A stretch of 64,000 bases of DNA from Combretum micranthum (taxonomy: Eukaryota; Streptophyta; Magnoliopsida; Myrtales; Combretaceae), in NCBI GenBank assembly GCA_024138025.1, contig JAMXBD010000689.1, forward strand, positions 62,001 through 126,000, read 5' to 3'. Position 1 is the first letter of the stretch. Each line of letters begins with the position of its first letter. This document shows, piece after piece, positions 59,047 to 64,000 of this stretch. A program made the position numbers and the translations under genes. The notes beneath the pieces were generated by a model. It saw nothing but the letters and a program-made list of their open reading frames with translations. It was not told where the DNA came from and made no database searches.

Positions 59047-59088
<42 letters not shown>
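59047..59088. repeat. 42-base G homopolymer at the copia deletion junction
   Basis: On its right side the sequence matches the 3' LTR from 54851 onward. On its left side lies copia internal sequence. The other LTR has only 15 G nearby. Such a run suggests a sequencing or assembly artefact, or a repair junction. Confidence 0.9.
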
Positions 59089-59089
<1 letters not shown>

Positions 59090-59237
59090 AACTTGGTTTA
59101 GGCTTTGTGCGCGCGAGCCCATGCCTTTCCACCAACTCTTTACAAGCCCACTAAGAGAAAGATGTTTATAAATAAGGACAATGAATGAAATATAGGAATG
59201 TGGGACTTGTTTCTTTTGAAATATATAATACATAACA
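59089..59237 (-). repeat. Truncated 5' LTR of the copia element
   Basis: 149 bp corresponding to 54851-54997 with about ten differences by eye. The remaining 490 or so bp of the LTR, including its expected transcription start, are missing. Confidence 0.85.
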
Positions 59238-59390
59238 ATATATACGTGCTATATAAATACGTGGAAGATGATTATTGTTGGAAAGCATCTATTTCAATAA
59301 TATGTATATTAAAATTTGATTAGTAATTTATTTTGATATAGTTGGTATATTATATAATACCCAACACTAATTATGAATAGTTATCCAATA

Positions 59391-59402
59391 TAACTATAAA
59401 TA
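59391..59402 (+). promoter_or_regulatory. TATA box of the membrane-protein gene
   Basis: CTATAAATATAG lies about 105 bp upstream of ATG 59502 and is followed by a conserved leader block (GTTGAGGCTGCAGG). The same arrangement occurs at 40187, 30535 and, weakened, at 43375, which supports it as the real core promoter. Confidence 0.6.
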
Positions 59403-59501
59403 TAGTTGAGGCTGCAGGTCCTAAACAAGCTTAAACACAAAAACACACAGACAAACCTTTCTTTTGAAACCAAAAAGAAGGAAAAAAAAAAAAAAAAACA
59501 C

Positions 59502-61653
59502 ATGTTGAATTGCACAGGAGGTCGTATCGATGACTCAGATTTCAGCAAGCCGATGCCGATAATTGGCCTGTATGTTGCAGCAGCAACATTGCTGTGTGCT
59601 ATAGCAATGGTAACAGATGCTGTTGAGGGACTTAAGAGCAAACAATATTGGATCCCAAACCGCTGGTTTGCAGTGAATGCAGCTTCCCTGACAGTTGTTG
59701 GGGTAGCTATCAAGTTGTCGGTGGATTTAAATTCACCAATGCCTTCAAAAGTTGACCAACTCGCTAAACTTAGCACTTCGGCTTTTATATGTACCGTGCT
59801 TGCCAATTTCGTACCTTCTCTAGGAAAATTGGAGAATGGTGAGCTCTTAGCAAACACAGCGGCCCTCTTTATCCTCGTTATCACTTCAATAGTAAATCTC
59901 TGCATCCAGCTAAAAACCGGTGTCATTCTTTCATTCAAAGCTGCTCATATTGTCATGATTGCATTCATGAGTTATGAGCTGCTCTTGTTCTCCATGGGAG
60001 CACAATGCATTCCAGTATGGAAAAACTACTTTCGGTGCATATTCGAACGAAAACACCAGGAGAAAAGGATTGGTGATCCTACTATGTTATATGAAAGAGA
60101 TAAGGAGCCCCAAAGTCTCAGAGAATATCTTACGACAATTTCTACAATGGCCCAGTCTTGTTGCCCCCATTTCGTGATGGCTGAGTCTGTGCTTGTCGTT
60201 GGTTTTGGCTTTTATAATTTTGTGCCTGTATCAACATTCTTTGTTGTTCTTTTTGCAACCACAATCCATAAAGACAAATTCATTCATCCAAATACATGCA
60301 GTGGCGAGTCTGATTATGGGTGGTCATCGTTGGGGATTCTCATTGCTCAAACCATTGCTGTAGTAGTGGGACTTATTATCCCCTGCATTAGATTTTGTCG
60401 CTTTATCCGATCGCCAACACCCCCTTCATTTTTTAAAAAGAAAGCTCACAAAGAAGAAGGGGACTTCTGGATGCGGCATCTAGATGGGACAAAACAGCTA
60501 CCGCTCTTATATGCTCGGGGGGGTTGGCAACGTATAGTGTATGAATTGCGTCTAATTTTTGCTACCGTTTCAGAAGATGATCCAGGGATGCGATATATTG
60601 GGCTGGAGGAGGGGGACGAGAATGACAGTGACAGACCCGGGAGAAGAAAGCGTATTGATTTAGCAAAGAGATGGATCGAGTGGAGAGAGAAATGCTTCTC
60701 AAGTGTTACCCAGAGGCATATTGATAAAGGAAAGGAGGGAACCCCACAAAATCTCAATGGATTTCTTAAACACCACCTTTCGGGTGGTTTTGATGGAGTT
60801 GCTAGCTTTTACAATGATAAGATTCCACCATTGTTCAGTCCCAGTTCCAGCTCCGGAAATTCTCCTCCAAATTGTTGGGGACTTGCAATGCTAACATTGA
60901 CAAGTGTGGCAATCGCTCTTCCTGATATATCTGCCTTCTAAGGAGAGTCTAATTAGGAGTGTAAGCGAGGGCCTCAAATATGTCAAACTAGTGGAGGACC
61001 ACATGAACGCCCACGAAGATTTTATTACTACCCGAGCAGCTGCATCTATTGTTTGGATAGAACTTACCGGGTATAGTAGGATATGGTTAGATATAACCCT
61101 GAGAAAGCTCGCTCAAGATAGCGAAAGTCCAGGAAAAGCTCTTTCGGACCTTGCAGAATTTGCAGAAAAATGCTTTAACGAGTTTACCGGTGATCACAAC
61201 AGAAGTTGGCGTGAGGACAGAGAGCCTGAAATTAGAACTTGTAAGGCAGTGGCGGCACATTCCATCCATAAAATATGTAAAACCCTGTTGCAGGAGCAGG
61301 AATGCCGGAATGACTCCAGTGATGTAATATTTCATAGATTGTGCCGTAACATAGCTGATATATTGGGAGCTTGCTTTACAAATTTGAGACTTTACATTGT
61401 CTCTAAATGCGAAACGTGCTCCATGGAGAAAAGAAGAGAGACTGTACTTGGAATGCTCCAACTTTATGGGGAAATCGAAGAAATAATGGAAATCCTATCT
61501 GAGAAATCTATCCCAGGTATCCCTTCTGGTGAAAGGGGATCCATTGATAAGTGGCGTTCTTATCTGAAACCCCAAGAATCAGAGCAGCAATCGCAGTCAC
61601 ACTCGCACTCACCTCAACGTCCCATCCATACCGAAGGAATAACGGAAGTCTGA
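59502..61653 (+). CDS. Plant multi-spanning membrane protein of unknown function, one frameshift
   Basis: This intronless gene reads about 717 codons from ATG 59502. The in-frame upstream extension to 59406 starts at a TTG and is A-rich leader, so it was excluded. Hydrophobic spans lie near residues 19-43, 56-76, 91-108, 117-138, 147-167, 225-250 and 275-300, with a possible one near 460-475. A hydrophilic C-terminal domain follows, ending in a Ser/His/Gln-rich tail. I recognise the N-terminal wording (PMPIIGLYVAAATLL, YWIPNRWFAVNAASLT) as a lineage-expanded plant family with no known role. The frame closes at TAA 60939 after ALPDISAF and resumes one frame over as SKESLIRSVSEGL. A one- or two-base indel near 60935-60943 must be repaired for a full protein. 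Either this is a recent pseudogene or a sequence error. Everything else is open. Confidence 0.85.
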
Positions 61654-63500
61654 ATGCTGCTGATGGAGGTTTTTAATCCAGATTTGATTTGTTTCAACTT
61701 AGCTTTCTCGGTTTGGTGGTCGTGTCGTGTTTGACTTGTATCTTTTTTATTCTTTCTATTTTCTTTTTCAGTGTTTTTTTTTATTTTTTATTGTGTAGTG
61801 TTTAAGGCATTTTTCGATGCTCAATTGCTCATTAAGTTATCGGATGTGTTTTTTTTTTTTTTTTTTTTAAATTGATATAAAATGTCAACCTATTCCCTAG
61901 CTATGGTTTTATCTTTTATTTATATTACACACAATTATCCTATTATAAATCCTAACTATGTGCGCAATTAATAGTGTTTTTATTTAAATATTTTGGTAAT
62001 TTTTCAAAATAAAAATTGCACACAGCATGGACATTGCAATAAAATAAAATAAAGTAATTCGACTTGAATGACTTTTTATTGTGCTGACATTTTTTTTATC
62101 CCATGCATATGCTATTTTAATGTGTTAATTTTTATATGTAACAGAAAAATATGATGCGAAGCCCCAAAAAAAATTAAAAAAACAAAAAGGAAAACTCACT
62201 GCAAATAAAAACATAGCGCGCTTCTGGGGAGGGAGAAAAAAAAAAAAAAAAACAATACGCGAGAAGGGGCAGTCGAGATATGAGGTTGTAACAGAAAAAT
62301 ATAAAGTGGTTCTCTTGGAAACGAGAACGCGTGTTTAGTTCACGCCTGTTTAAGTTCAAAGTTGACAAGACATGTAATATATCCATCAGTCAAGCTCCTC
62401 TTACGCAAGAAAGGTGGACAATTGCATTTTACTTCAAAAGGAGCAGGGAGGGAAAAAAAGAGAGAGAGAAAGATTTTTTGTTTTGAAACATAACTTTTTA
62501 TCTTTTCTTATCTGATAAAATTTAATTTCAAGTATTATGATTGAATTACAAGGCCACCGAAAGATTCAAGATTTAGCGAAAACGTTTAGGAAGATATATA
62601 GGACTGAAAAATAAGGATACTCAACTCTCAATGATATAATTGGATTCTTCTTTTCCTTTTATTTTTAAATACTCAATATATTTCTTACATTTGTGTGTGA
62701 TTTTTTATTTATTATGAACTAAAATAAATGTTTTACAATTTTGACAATTGGTTGATGATATTATTAATGAATGAGTTTATTATATATGTTAATAGTGAAG
62801 AAACTTTATGATCATTGGTCTACGCAGATAAAAATTACAAAAATACAAATTATACAAAATTAATTATTAAAATACCAACATAAAACCATATCTACGAGAC
62901 GCGATTTGCATATATAAGATGAGACTCACATATTAATATGTTAATCACATCTTAGAAATGCGATTTACTAATACACCACATAATTATAATGAGTAAATTA
63001 GTGAACTGCATTACTAAAAAGAGATTTAGTAAGGAAATAAGTGAATCACATTTCTAATTTACGATTTATCATTATACAACTTTTGCTAAATCATATCTTA
63101 CAAGGATGATTATTTAGAAAAATTATAATTGGCATGTTGAACAATGAATTAACATTGATTATTTTATAATTAAAATTATCTTTTTTGTATTTGGGGTTTT
63201 TTTTTTAAGTTGGTAAACATGTTGTATAACGTGTTACTAGTTAATTTGATGTGATTTTTAATCATTCATCGGGACAACTCATTTTTGCCTATTAAGGCTA
63301 TAAATATATCATAAAAATAAATATTATATTAAGCTCAAATATTAAAATTTTCAAAAAGAAAAAAATAAATAATAAATATTATGTATATATATAATAATAT
63401 CAATAATAATATGTAGAGATGTAAAAGATTAGTATTATGAAGTTTAAAATAAATACTTTGGACATAATACGTTATGAATTGTAATTATATATAGACTTTG
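61654..63500. other. 3' flank and non-coding AT-rich stretch
   Basis: Poly-T runs near 61850 and an AATAAAATAAA near 62040 could serve polyadenylation. 62880-63070 has repeated GCGATTT / AAATCGC-type motifs in both orientations, resembling a small dispersed repeat. No further gene was recognised. Confidence 0.5.
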
Positions 63501-63509
63501 CACCCAATT

Positions 63510-63675
63510 AAATGGCCCATGATAAGCTGATCTATTTAGTTATTTTTTATTTCTTTTTTTTTTTCCTTGTTTTGGGCCAAGGCTGGTCTATTTAGGTAAA
63601 GTCTTAAAATTAGTTTTTTCTTCTTCTTTTTTTTCGGCCAAAGCCGATCTATTTAGTTAAAGTCTTAAAATTAAT
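63510..63675. repeat. Short tandem-like repeats (about 62-bp period)
   Basis: GGCCAA(G/A)GC(T/C)G(G/A)TCTATTTAG, followed by AAAGTCTTAAAATTA, occurs at about 63575 and 63637. A partial copy (AGCTGATCTATTTAGTTA) lies near 63524. Confidence 0.75.
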
Positions 63676-63875
63676 TTACTTGCAAGAACATTAGAGAGTT
63701 CCTGGGTCTGGACAATAAGGCAAGCATCTAAATGCCTTTTGTTCTTCTCAATGCATAAGTGACACGAGACACACTGCAGTTGTTCCACATGGCAAGCTGA
63801 TGCCCTGTCATCATCTTCTTCTTTCTTTAGCTCCTGGAAACACGCACATGTCATGGCTGGACACGGAACTTTCAA
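63657..63875 (-). CDS. Possible cysteine-rich terminal exon, unidentified
   Basis: On the minus strand, a 72-codon ORF in locally GC-richer DNA contains nine cysteines (CPAMTCACF..., ...QCVSCHLCIEKNKRHLDAC). The composition is unlike the surrounding AT-rich sequence, which suggests real coding or a decayed exon, perhaps continuing beyond the window through an upstream exon. No family was recognised and the start codon is arbitrary. Confidence 0.3.
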   Translation of the reverse strand: MKVPCPAMTCACFQELKKEEDDDRASACHVEQLQCVSCHLCIEKNKRHLDACLIVQTQELSNVLASKLILRL

Positions 63876-63901
63876 GCCATTTTTAGTCGTTTTGCTTCAT
63901 A

Positions 63902-63976
63902 ATTTCACCAAAGGTGAAATAGCAAAGTAGACATAGAATACTATGAATTGATACCAAAAGTGGTCTCAATTCATAG
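63902..63976. repeat. Two neighbouring perfect hairpins
   Basis: ATTTCACC-AAA-GGTGAAAT (63902-63920) is followed by an 11-bp stem CTATGAATTGA / TCAATTCATAG (63941-63951 and 63966-63976). The loop of the second contains another pairing, ACCA-AAAG-TGGT. They may mark a MITE end or a structured RNA segment. Confidence 0.85.
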
Positions 63977-64000
63977 TTTAACTCAGTCACATATGGCCAT

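Larger units (their letters stand above)
54355..59237 (-). mobile_element. Ty1/copia element (Tork/Tnt1-like), 5' end deleted
   Basis: A 4883-bp insertion flanked by the ATATA duplication (54350-54354 and 59238-59242). Unit 1 holds the empty site (GTTATATATACGTGC near 40028). On the minus strand the order is partial 5' LTR, gag C-terminal part, zinc knuckle, protease, integrase, RT-RNase H, purine tract, full 3' LTR (54997-54355, 643 bp). The RT-RNase H part is one open frame. The 5' side lacks most of the LTR, the primer-binding site and the gag start, replaced by a 42-base homopolymer. Confidence 0.92.
40331..59551. repeat. Tandem segmental duplication, unit 2
   Basis: It starts at the duplication junction and ends where the sequence continues uninterrupted into the long gene copy (59551/59552). 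Removing the gypsy (5570 bp) and copia (4888 bp) insertions with their target repeats leaves about 8.76 kb, matching unit 1. Confidence 0.9.

Noticed and set aside
59406..59501. N-terminal extension of the membrane protein starting at 59406
   Set aside because: The extension begins at a TTG and reads through an A-rich leader that is conserved as non-coding leader in the other gene-start copies. ATG 59502 matches the conserved start of those copies.

Overview
The window is AT-rich nuclear DNA of a flowering plant, most likely a eudicot. The evidence is plant-type LTR retrotransposons (Ty1/copia, Ty3/gypsy chromovirus, TRIMs), hAT-like non-autonomous elements, endogenous pararetrovirus-like remnants, and one intronless gene of a large plant family of uncharacterised multi-spanning membrane proteins. 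No bacterial or organellar gene clusters, tRNA, rRNA or CRISPR arrays were seen. The species cannot be named from the sequence.

Layout. 1-10.9 kb holds degraded repeats: an LTR right end, two hAT-like elements, a TRIM-like pair and a few short unexplained ORFs. 10.9-16.3 kb is a nest of related copia LTRs, an inverted TRIM LTR pair, and a 3.3-kb internally deleted copia element (13019-16308). 16.44-16.84 kb is a truncated pseudogene of the membrane-protein family. 17-22.97 kb is non-coding. 22972-25765 is a TRIM complex with five LTR segments in both orientations inside a single target-site duplication.

The main structure lies at 26.78-59.55 kb: a direct tandem duplication (unit 1 26779-40330, unit 2 40331-59551). 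Its right breakpoint lies in codon 17 of the membrane-protein gene. Each unit carries further 5'-end remnants of that gene (promoter, leader and first codons), a hAT-like element and pararetrovirus-like ORFs. After the duplication, unit 1 received a 4.1-kb solo LTR, and unit 2 received a 5.6-kb gypsy element and a 4.9-kb copia element. For each of these the other unit preserves the empty site, so insertion points and relative ages can be read directly. With the inserts removed, both units come to about 8.8 kb.

The only near-complete host gene is at 59502-61653, just after unit 2. It encodes a roughly 717-residue membrane protein with one frameshift near 60940. The outcome is one long gene copy plus a series of orphan promoters that would express only the first 4-17 codons fused to repeat sequence. 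The last 2.3 kb is non-coding, with short repeats, two perfect hairpins and a possible cysteine-rich exon on the minus strand.
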